A DNA stretch of 64,000 nucleotides. Source: Picocystis sp. L7 (taxonomy: Eukaryota; Chlorophyta; Picocystophyceae; Picocystales; Picocystaceae). The notes beneath the pieces are model-generated. The model was not told where the DNA came from. It saw only the letters and a program-made list of their open reading frames with translations, and ran no database searches. The stretch spans positions 613,520-677,519 of the forward strand of contig QXJR01000015.1 of the NCBI GenBank assembly GCA_020975725.1, given 5' to 3'. How positions within the stretch are numbered: position 1 is the stretch's first letter; each line of letters starts with the position of its first letter. Position numbers and translations under genes: made by a program. Positions 56,776 to 64,000 of this stretch are shown one piece after another.

Positions 56776-58842
56776 CTATTGGTGGGAACTCCACGAGCTG
56801 TGAATTGGTATGTAGACAGCGAATTTTGTGAATCTGTCTACCACAGTAAGAACTGCATCGTGCCCCCGTGGGGTGAGCGGCAGATTTTCCACCACGTCCA
56901 ATGTAACTGTATGGAATGGGTGAGGGTAAAAGCGCGTTTCGGGGAAAAGTTGTTGGTGGCGTTCCTGAATTGCAGGCTTTTGTAGCTGGCAAGTTGGGCA
57001 GCGCGCCACAAAATGCTGGAAATGCCCCCTCATTCCCTGCCAGTAAATGTGACGAAGGGCTGTTTGGTACGTACGCGTAACGCCAAAGTGCGCCCTATCA
57101 TGAACGAGATGTAGTAGATCCTGGCGCAGCGCGTTGTCAACAGGGACAACCACTAACTGGTGGCCCTCTCGTGCTAAGAACAATAGACTATCCTTGGTAA
57201 TATAATTGTTTCCAGGTGTGCGTATAAGGTCCTGGTACTTGGCATCGGCAAGAACAGGAGCATGCAAGCGCTGTAGTATGGTAGGAACCTCACTAGTCCT
57301 ACGATCTGCGGCATTAAGACAGCGGGTTCGTATAGCTGCATTAGGCACTAGGAGACCACACACAGTCCTAGCGGGACTGCGGCATGCTAGCGGTCGAAGC
57401 GTTCGTGTGTGGTTCGGAATCCATGGCCACAGCGTATTGGCGATCCACCCAACAGGGAATGCGTTGCCACACATCCGGTGACGGTCAATCTCTGAGACCC
57501 CGGCTGCTGCTGTGTCCCCAGCTTGCATTCCTACAGCTCTCTCCCTTTCTGCTGCTGTCATTGGTCGGCGGGAGTTATCCTCGGCTATCACCCACGCAGC
57601 CTCGTTACGGTCGCTCTGTGAGTCCGCGGTGGCCATTAAAGAAGGGCACTTAAGTATAGGGTGCCCCATCCCATCTTTGGGAATTGTTGCCCCTGTGTCC
57701 AGACAATCCTGCCTCAATAGGGGAATTGCGTTGAACTCGATAGCCGACCCAGCCCTTGCGAGGAGCGAGGTCCAGTAGTATCGATGCCTAGCCTGCGCGC
57801 AATACAGCGAGAGATCATGCAATTCGGGCTCGCCAAACCACTGATTCACTGTCTCGAAATCTTTCTCTAAGTGAGTGGCAAAAGGTGTGCACTCAATCAA
57901 GTAATCTGGATTCTTCGGCCGATGTTTAATGGCATCTACTGCTGTGAACAGCTCTCGGACATCGCGCAGTCCAAGAGGTCGTGCAGTGGCTGAAGTGTTT
58001 GCTCTCGAGAAGGGCTCGCATGGGACTGCCGCAATGATTAAATCAACCTTTGGTAGGCAACATCGGCTCGTAAGTGCCTTCACATCATTCCCATATCCGA
58101 ATATGTCCTTTCGCGTGAATAGTCTAGGATGTTCCAATCTAACTTGGTGGAACACTCGTAGGATGGCCGATCGGCAGGACGCATCCTGCTCCATTGCTAT
58201 GTAGTCGATCATCAGCGGCGAGTCAACCGGTACTATGAGCCCCAAGGCGCGAAGTACGGTGCCCGTTCCCGCGCACAGATTGAGAATACAAATCTTCTTC
58301 TGATCCACTTTTTCTAAAGTATGCTTGGAGAAGTAGTCGGGTCCACCATTCATGGTGCCAAGTCGGTACTCGACCGTGAAAGGAGCAAAGTAGCTCAGTT
58401 TCTCTGACCATCGCATTTCGCGGGGGCTGAGCTGTTCTGTGGCTTTGGAGGTCAGATACTGGCTAGCCTTGTTGTCCGTAAGCACTGTTAAAGGCTGACC
58501 AAAGAGTAAGTGTCTCCAGTGTTGAAGCGCGTAAATTATCGCGCAAGTCTCCTTCTCCGCTGGATGGTAAATAAGTTGAGCGCTGTTGAATTTCTTGGAC
58601 CAATACTCAACTAGACGCCACTCGTCATTCTCATACTGTTGCATGAGTGCTGCTCCCATACCCGTGTCCAATGCATGAGTTTCTACGCGTATGGGCAGGT
58701 CCTCGTTGAATAGGCGTAGGAAAGGAGCCGACGTCAAAGCCTGGACCAAATCCTGGAATGCCTTCTCCTGTGGGGGTTTCCAGTACCTCTGAAAGTCATA
58801 CTTGTATGCAGCCTGATTAAGGTCAGTAAGGGGGGCTGCCAT
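56776..58842 (-). CDS. Retrotransposon polyprotein segment: RNase H - C5-cytosine DNA methyltransferase - integrase
   Basis: 688-codon open frame. Residues 1-175: end of RT and RNase H (THALDTGMGAALMQQ, EKETCAIIYALQHWRHLLFG, LTDNKASQYL). Residues ~184-475: methyltransferase with SAM-binding motif I LNLCAGTGTVLRALG, catalytic motif IV AAVPCEPFSRANTS (Cys275), motif VI LIECTPF (Glu317; the usual Asn is Cys), motif VIII QARHRYYW (Arg352, Arg354) and motif X MCGNAFPVGWI. Residues 577-620: integrase HHCC finger (HLVHDRAHFG ... CPTCQLQK). Residues 640-680: start of the DDE core (LDVVENLPLTPRGHDAVLTVVDRFTKF). The RYYW after motif VIII recalls DNMT3, but class is unproven. It likely methylates the element's own DNA or host DNA; that is inference. 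Confidence 0.88.
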   Translation of the reverse strand: MAAPLTDLNQAAYKYDFQRYWKPPQEKAFQDLVQALTSAPFLRLFNEDLPIRVETHALDTGMGAALMQQYENDEWRLVEYWSKKFNSAQLIYHPAEKETCAIIYALQHWRHLLFGQPLTVLTDNKASQYLTSKATEQLSPREMRWSEKLSYFAPFTVEYRLGTMNGGPDYFSKHTLEKVDQKKICILNLCAGTGTVLRALGLIVPVDSPLMIDYIAMEQDASCRSAILRVFHQVRLEHPRLFTRKDIFGYGNDVKALTSRCCLPKVDLIIAAVPCEPFSRANTSATARPLGLRDVRELFTAVDAIKHRPKNPDYLIECTPFATHLEKDFETVNQWFGEPELHDLSLYCAQARHRYYWTSLLARAGSAIEFNAIPLLRQDCLDTGATIPKDGMGHPILKCPSLMATADSQSDRNEAAWVIAEDNSRRPMTAAERERAVGMQAGDTAAAGVSEIDRHRMCGNAFPVGWIANTLWPWIPNHTRTLRPLACRSPARTVCGLLVPNAAIRTRCLNAADRRTSEVPTILQRLHAPVLADAKYQDLIRTPGNNYITKDSLLFLAREGHQLVVVPVDNALRQDLLHLVHDRAHFGVTRTYQTALRHIYWQGMRGHFQHFVARCPTCQLQKPAIQERHQQLFPETRFYPHPFHTVTLDVVENLPLTPRGHDAVLTVVDRFTKFAVYIPIHSSWSSHQ

Positions 58843-58905
58843 GTCGGTGTACTAGAGTACGAACCGCATATAGAACTGACACAGGCCTAGGAAGGCCATG
58901 TTTTC

Positions 58906-59565
58906 TCATTGCGTTGTGGGACGAGGGAATTTCTTGATCTTCTGGACCAGATGATCTGTACAAGTCATCTCTCCCTCTTTGATGCGGTAGCCGAACCACT
59001 CGAGCCTACTCTGAAAGAACGCACACTTCGACCGTTTCAAGCGGATGTCTTCCCTGGAGCAGACTTCGAAGACTTGCTCCAGTTGTTGGAAGTGCTTGTC
59101 TTTGGTTTGTGAATGGACCAAAACATCATCCATGTAAACCTTTAGGAACATCATATGTCCAAAAATCCTGTTCATCATTCGCTCGAACATCGTGGGCGCG
59201 TTCGCCACGCCCATGGGCATTACCTTCCAAATGTAACTCCCAAAAGGAGTTACCCCTGCTGTCTTCTCAATATCTTCCTTGCTCATGGGCACCTGGTGGA
59301 AGCCGTCCAGGGCATCCATCGATGAAAAATAAATGGCTCCATGCAGGTTGTTCAAATAGTCGTCGATATGTGGTAAGGGGTAACGGTCCTTCACTGTCAC
59401 ATTGTTTAAGAAACGGTAGTCAAAAACTACCCTCCAGCCTCCATCCTTTTTCCGTACAAGGATAAGTGGGGCGCTCCAACTAGACCCGGCACATAGGTCC
59501 ATCTTGCCTTCATCGACGTATTGAGCAATCAACTCCCGTAAGGCAGTCTGCTGAGTTGGGGACAA
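58906..59565 (-). pseudogene. Gypsy reverse transcriptase domain
   Basis: 220 codons: SSWSAPLILVRKKDGGWRVV, DYRFLNNVTVKDRYPLPHID, FSSMDALDGFHQVPM, TPFGSYIWKVMPMGVANAPT, FMNRI-like MMNRIFGHMMFLKVYMDDVLVHS. YMDD is intact. It is followed by a stop at 58906 and another at about 58854 before RNase H, so the polyprotein cannot be made whole from this copy without readthrough. Confidence 0.9.
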
Positions 59566-59828
59566 GCGATAATAGTTCCTGTATTGAGGATGCGCCTCCG
59601 GCGTTAGTTGAACTGAGAAGGACTCCCAGGGACTCGCTGAGGTGGCGGCCCCTTCCTTGGTTCAAAGACATGAGCGTAACGATGCTCCAATAGGTGATCC
59701 AGCCGCTGTTGCTCCGATGGGTCAAGTCCCCAAGCATCGGTAATCTTTGACCTCATCTTCGTCAGGTCTAGTTCCCCTTCTATCAGTTTGTAGGCTGTGT
59801 CTAGTGGTTGTCTCATGAGGAATAGGCA

Positions 59829-60563
59829 TCATGGTAGTTGTGCGGCTTGACGCATCTCTGATCGCAGCACGGTTAGGTCAAGTTTACGCTGGGAGATAAA
59901 GTTTCGATCTCCGTGGACTGAATGAACGCGATCCTCAGCATCGCGCAATTTCATCCAATGATTCGGCCAGTCTAAGTTGACTAGGTGGGCGGCACTAAAG
60001 CTTGCTCCTAGGATACAATCAAAGGTACCCAAGGGTGCAACTCCGAAGTGTAAGGTTGTCTTGAAGCCATCCATGGTTATGGTGGCTTTTATGACCGGGG
60101 CTCGGTGTACTTCCTCGCGAACGGCCACGCTGACATCAAAGTAATTTTCGGTCGTCTTCCAGTTGTATCCTTCTAAATCTTTTTTTTGTAGTTTTTTGAA
60201 TAAGTCATCGCTAATAAAACAGTAGCTAGCTAATGTATCTAAGTTGGCATGGGTCACTATTTTTTTGTTTTGTCCAAAGTATGTATTAGCAGCCTCGAAC
60301 TCCTGGCGTGGCACCGTGCGTTTGCCAGGCCTCAAGTAAACGATGACCAAGTCATCGCTATCTAGGAGGTGTGGCGCTTGGGCGCCCTCCTCCTTTTCCC
60401 GTGGCGAGCCGACGGCGCTGGTGGTGGCGTCGGCGTGCGTTCGTGCTCGTTCGCTCGTGCGTTCGTGTTGCCGCGGTGCTCGAGACCGTTGGGCGGAACG
60501 TTGAGGAACGTTGTTGTGTTCTCGTTCCCCTCCGCCGCAATTAATATTACATCTTAACTCCAT
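59829..60563 (-). CDS. Retropepsin-like aspartic protease segment
   Basis: 244 codons. The N-terminal ~75 residues are Arg/Glu-rich, low-complexity. The protease region has HANLDTLASYCFISDDLF, where the active-site triad DTG/DSG is DTL, and FDCILGASFSAAHLVNLDWP, the family's ILG flap-distal motif. The usual Gly to Leu change at the active site suggests an inactive or divergent enzyme. No zinc-knuckle gag precedes it. The linker to RT (59510-59816) is shifted in frame. Confidence 0.65.
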   Translation of the reverse strand: MELRCNINCGGGEREHNNVPQRSAQRSRAPRQHERTSERARTHADATTSAVGSPREKEEGAQAPHLLDSDDLVIVYLRPGKRTVPRQEFEAANTYFGQNKKIVTHANLDTLASYCFISDDLFKKLQKKDLEGYNWKTTENYFDVSVAVREEVHRAPVIKATITMDGFKTTLHFGVAPLGTFDCILGASFSAAHLVNLDWPNHWMKLRDAEDRVHSVHGDRNFISQRKLDLTVLRSEMRQAAQLP

Positions 60564-60764
60564 TGGGGAATCCGCCCGTGGCTAAGCCACGTATTTATCC
60601 GGTTCATCGGCCACAGAGCCCTTATTAGAAAGGGGGACAAACCGGTCCCTATTCGGGTTAGTCCTGGCCCTGCATCCGCCTAGGGACATGACTGAGGAGG
60701 ACGTCCAAGTGAGAGGAAGGCAAGGGCCTTCCTCGGACATCCGAGAATATTCCCTCGTGCCTCC

Positions 60765-61196
60765 CTAGTACCTCCTGGTAGGTAGCGAGATGTTGCAAGC
60801 GAGGAAACAGGGAGCCTTTGGCCAATGCGGAGTGATCATGGTCACAAGGGCTCTAGGTTCGGCCTCGAGTTTGCCTTTCACGGAGTCAATGAAGCAATAG
60901 GGTGGGTGTGCCCATAGGTAGCCAAGACTAGCCCATTCTTGGGCAAGAGCGTGGGTCTCCCGTGTAAAGAAGGCCGGACATTGGGCATTGTTTGGCGAGG
61001 CAAACAAGTCCCAAGTAAATGGCCCGAATATAATTGAGAACCTCTCAAAAGCCTCACGATGGAGTGCATATTCCTCATCGTCGAAGGAAAACCTCGGCAA
61101 GACAAGTGTCTCGAGAGGGCTGGGCGCAACACCTCTAGAGCAAGGAGGTATTCGGCCAATCTTGTTGTCCTCCCGGCAAAGGGCATTATTGACCAA
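60765..61196 (-). pseudogene. Retroelement RNase H-like fragment
   Basis: About 90 recognisable residues: HREAFERFSIIFGPFTWDLF, ASPNNAQCPAFFTRETHAL, LGYLWAHPPYCFIDSVKGKL and TMITPHWPKAPCFLA. The order DLFAS..N...P.F..R then PPY..I..V then P.WP...C is seen in RNase H domains of DIRS-like and related retroelements. No RT or recombinase is attached, so it is a relic upstream of the gypsy element. Confidence 0.45.
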
Positions 61197-62600
61197 GGAG
61201 ACTCCATGGTGGCCTTACGCCGAAGTAGGCTGGTTCTCTTTCACGAAGCCTAGTGCAAAGATGCAACGTAAGGCCAAAGATGTCTTGAACTTGTGCATGT
61301 CGAATATGACTCTTGCACAATACCAATGTGCACTTGGTCTCTCCGTAAGAGAAGGCAATGACCATGTGTCTCTTTTCTTGCAAGAAAATGGGCAAAGCTA
61401 GCACTAGCTTGCTAGACAAGTGGTCATCACCTTCTCTATTTCTTCTGATGTCAATTGAGCATGCAAATTAGGTCAGAAATCGGCCAGGTTGTCCACCAGT
61501 TTCTCGCATCAGGATCCACTTCCCCCTCCCCCTCCGCGTCCCCCTTCGTCCTCTTTTGCATGGAAAGCAGTAAGTTGTGGCGTTGCCGTTCCTTCCAACC
61601 CGTGGACGTGTCGGGAGGAACAGCCACGCAACCCCCATCAGCTCGACAGCCACGTCGTTGGTGGTGTTGCAGCGTCCAGGCCCGTGAGGATCCCGATGGT
61701 CCACGAACGATCACCTCCACTCCAAGCGCTTCTTCCCCTCCTCTCTTCTTCCGACACTTGTGCCTGTGCTTCTTTTCCACCTCTCGAGCGTTTTGATCCC
61801 TCTAGCCGATCTTCTCCTGCTCTGTCCATGATTCCACGTGTGGTGTGAGGCACCAGATGCGTTGTCCTCGTTGGCCCCTTCGTGGTGGACCCCCCTTGAA
61901 CCCCGTAAAACTCGCGGTGGGGGGGGTGTTGTCGCATGGGGGCCCCGAGAGGGGGGGGAGTGGACCGATGTCCGAGATGGGCCTATCTGGGGAATCGGCC
62001 ATCCCACAGTCCCTCATGCCCGGATGTTTACAACCGTCCTATTTAAATTGACGAAGCCTATTTGCATTATTCGGTCGCATCCACCCCCCAATCGTGGTCG
62101 CAAAAACCTTCGTCCTCAACCCCTAGGAGCCGCTAGGAGATGTTGGCCCTTGGCCGCCTTGGGCAAATAAGGCTTGGAGCGACCATCCCCCTGTGCGAGG
62201 CATCACTAGGACCTCTCACGGGACTTTGCAATTGAACCACAACCTTCCTGTCTCCAGCTCTCAAGCGTGCTCCCGTTCTCCGCGCGATTGAACCAACCTC
62301 TGTGCTCCTCCTCACGAGAATAACCCTCAACCAAGCGCGTTGCATGGCAAACTGTTGCGCGAGCTACGAGGCCGAACCCCTACGATAGGCCTCGCTGGCC
62401 ATTTCAAACTCTGTGAAGGGTATGCAATTCTGTTTTTTGCGATCAGGACGATGTTGGGCAGCAAGTCAAACTGGCTCCATTACATTTGATGTCTTCAGCC
62501 CCTCCTGGAAGCGGAGGGCTTGGCGATCGGAACCCGACAAAGAAGAGGATGCTGGAGCCCGTCTCACCAAGTTTGATACCTCCCACTCACATCAGACGGA
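61197..62600. other. 1.4-kb region without confident genes
   Basis: Composition returns to GC-rich after about 61,480. On the minus strand at 61451-61940 overlapping Arg/Gly-rich ORFs look like the 5' portion of a disrupted host gene (A/C/G-rich coding-like sequence as in the gene block), but no family is recognisable. A run of eight G lies at 61954-61961. Confidence 0.35.
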
Positions 62601-63395
62601 TCAGGCGCATGAGACTCCCCAGGCAGGCTGCCTTGCAGATTGACCGGCAAATCCACTACCTGTATCAAAGACCTGTGGCTTTGAAGGAATGTCTTCCGCA
62701 CACCAATTGGACAGGTCTTGGTCGAAGTTGCTGGCTCCAGTAAACATGGCATCCATGTTGGTCACTTGGCTGGTGTCCCAGCTCCCAATGTCTTGGTCAA
62801 AGTTGCCGGCGAAATTGAACATGGACGCCATGTTGGTCACGCTGCTGGTGACCCAGTTCCCAATGTCTCGGTTAAAGCTGCCGGCCTGATTGAACATGCC
62901 CGCCATGTCGGTCACTTGACTGGTGTCCCAGCGGCCGATGTCTTGGTTCAAGTTGCTGGCAGAATCAAACATTGAACCCATGTCGGTTACCTGGCTGGTG
63001 TCCCAATTTCCAATGTCTTGGTTGAAATTGCTGGCGAAACTGAACATGTTGGTCATGTCGGTCACGCTGCTGGTGTCCCAGCTCCCAATGTCTTGGTTGA
63101 AGCTGCCTTTGCCGTTGAACAAGTTGTTCATGTCCGTGATCCCGGTTGTGCAGGTCAGCCGAATCTGCTCGTCAGCTTCATCATCCTCAATAAGAGTGTC
63201 CAGCTGGGCCCGGGTCCGTTTGGTGTAGGTTTCCCCGTCCACCACGCCGGTGTGGCCCACGTCCGCATCGGGACACAGTACGGTCACGCCGTTGGCGGCC
63301 CGAAAAAACAAGCTCGGACCATCACCTGCGAAGGCTTGTTGGAGGCCCGTTCCGACGAGCAGGAGCAAGGCCAGGAAAGAGGAAGACGTGGCCAT
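62601..63395 (-). CDS. Secreted DUF285/BspA-like protein, subtelomeric
   Basis: 264 aa from the ATG at 63395. A clear signal peptide ([18 protein letters not shown]) is followed by the same head as the 28.5-kb paralogue ([38 protein letters not shown]). Six to seven 25-residue repeats ([20 protein letters not shown] and variants) follow, and the protein ends CAEDIP...QPAWGVSCA without a hydrophobic tail. It lacks the Pro-rich linker and GPI signal of its paralogue, so it is probably secreted. It lies about 0.5 kb from the telomere and is transcribed toward the centromere. Confidence 0.9.
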   Translation of the reverse strand: MATSSSFLALLLLVGTGLQQAFAGDGPSLFFRAANGVTVLCPDADVGHTGVVDGETYTKRTRAQLDTLIEDDEADEQIRLTCTTGITDMNNLFNGKGSFNQDIGSWDTSSVTDMTNMFSFASNFNQDIGNWDTSQVTDMGSMFDSASNLNQDIGRWDTSQVTDMAGMFNQAGSFNRDIGNWVTSSVTNMASMFNFAGNFDQDIGSWDTSQVTNMDAMFTGASNFDQDLSNWCAEDIPSKPQVFDTGSGFAGQSARQPAWGVSCA

Positions 63396-63626
63396 GGCGG
63401 ATGCGTGGTGCGGTGGCGCGCGACCACACCGAACCTTCCTGCGCTTCTTTAACGAGGCAACGCGTGGGCGGCGGGGAGAACGTGGAAATGGGAAAGGAGG
63501 CAGGGGGATGGATTGGTCGCCCGTAGGGGGAAGATTTCCACATTCCTCCACAATCCTCCCGGCTGGGAGGGAGGGAGAAAGCGACGTGGAGAAAGACCCC
63601 GCTGGATCGAAGGTGGGGTCGGGGGG
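63396..63626. promoter_or_regulatory. Upstream region of the subtelomeric DUF285 gene
   Basis: GC-rich, with G-runs at about 63619-63627. It should contain the promoter of the minus-strand DUF285 gene. No TATA box is obvious. Confidence 0.4.
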
Positions 63627-63920
63627 GTGGGGCGCCCCGATTCGAGAAGGATAGGTCTGCGCTGTCCTCCCCACCTCCCCCCCCGAAGGACAGGGATGGA
63701 CCGTGTTGGGGAACAGGAGGAAAGAGGGGGACTACTCGCGGTCCGTCGGATTGGAAGGGTGGGGCGCCCGGACTCGCGAAGGAGAGGTCTGCGCCGTCCT
63801 CCCCACCTCCCCCCCGAAGGACAGGGATGGACCGTGTTGGGGAACAGGAGGAAAGAGGGGGACTACTCGCGGTCCGTCGGATTGGAAGGGTGGGGCGCCC
63901 GGACTCGCGAAGGAGAGTTC
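63627..63920. repeat. Subtelomeric tandem repeat, ~131-bp unit
   Basis: Two full near-identical units (GAAGGACAGGGATGGACCG marks the start of the shared core at 63685 and 63816) and a partial, diverged copy to the left (GGGTGGGGCGCCCCGATTC). The last unit ends within a base or two of the telomere repeats. Confidence 0.9.
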
Positions 63921-64000
63921 TGGGTTTAGGGTTTAGGGTTTAGGGTTTAGGGTTTAGGGTTTAGGGTTTAGGGTTTAGGGTTTAGGGTTTAGGGTTTAGG
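63921..64000 (+). repeat. Telomere, (TTTAGGG)n
   Basis: About 11 uninterrupted TTTAGGG units run to the end of the window, with the G-rich strand 5' to 3' toward the end. This fixes the right edge as a chromosome terminus. Confidence 0.98.

Larger units (their letters stand above)
55885..60563 (-). mobile_element. Ty3/gypsy chromovirus-like retrotransposon carrying a DNA methyltransferase
   Basis: Reading on the minus strand from 60563: protease, RT, RNase H, C5-cytosine methyltransferase, integrase zinc domain and core, integrase C-terminus and a short chromodomain-like tail. RT before integrase defines Ty3/gypsy. Breaks: two frame changes at about 59565-59740, stops at about 58906 and 58854, and stops or frame changes at about 56775 and 56350-56470. 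Gag and clear LTRs were not found. The methyltransferase part is open throughout. Confidence 0.85.

Noticed and set aside
61451-61940. Arg/Gly-rich minus-strand ORFs as a new gene
   Set aside because: Three frames overlap with similar quality and none has a recognisable domain. A disrupted gene 5' end is possible but cannot be supported.
63513-63936. 138-aa plus-strand ORF next to the telomere
   Set aside because: It is a translation of the 131-bp subtelomeric repeat, with the same phrase repeated, and continues into telomeric DNA.

Overview
This window is the right-hand end of a eukaryotic nuclear chromosome. The last 80 bases are (TTTAGGG)n with the G-rich strand running outward, the telomere type of plants, many algae, dinoflagellates and oomycetes. 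Genes have GT-AG introns and encode eukaryotic core machinery (CDKA/Cdc2, PDCD2, SDHC, eIF3g, DDX47/Rrp3, topoisomerase IB). A nuclear Ycf23 homologue and a cyanobacterial-style EamA transporter suggest a plastid-bearing organism, and two DUF285/BspA-like surface proteins suggest a microalga. The species cannot be fixed from sequence alone.

Layout. (1) Bases 1-30,200 are gene-dense, GC-rich and intron-poor. Genes sit in head-to-head pairs that share short promoters and meet tail-to-tail: CDKA(-)/PDCD2(+), SDHC(-)/eIF3g(+), a small membrane protein(-)/DDX47(+), homocysteine methyltransferase(-)/PH-coiled-coil protein(+), Ycf23(-)/topoisomerase I(+). EamA(+) and a DUF285 protein(+) complete the set. 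The SDHC/eIF3g promoter is split by an 8.2-kb tandem array: a 1,687-bp Tc1/mariner-type transposon (three copies, each with an intact 368-aa transposase ORF) alternating with a 775-bp module (four copies), in a strict 2,466-bp period. (2) Bases 30,200-62,000 are more AT-rich and full of mobile elements. They hold a complete PIF/Harbinger element (Myb-like protein, DDE transposase, internal minisatellite) nested in a solo LTR, a decayed piggyBac-like element, a decayed Ty1/copia pol with its 3' LTR, a gag/LTR fragment, and two Ty3/gypsy chromovirus-like elements lying tail-to-tail. A Utp12-domain protein, a possible kinase-like gene and an acidic hypothetical protein lie among them. (3) Bases 62,600-64,000 hold a second DUF285 gene, a ~131-bp subtelomeric repeat and the telomere.

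The most unusual content is a Ty3/gypsy polyprotein with a C5-cytosine DNA methyltransferase domain between RNase H and integrase. The minus-strand copy has an uninterrupted methyltransferase with its key motifs, although its RT and integrase are broken. The plus-strand copy keeps only the C-terminal methyltransferase motifs joined to integrase and a chromodomain-like tail. The second notable structure is the Tc1/mariner tandem array, whose three units translate identically and therefore look very recent.
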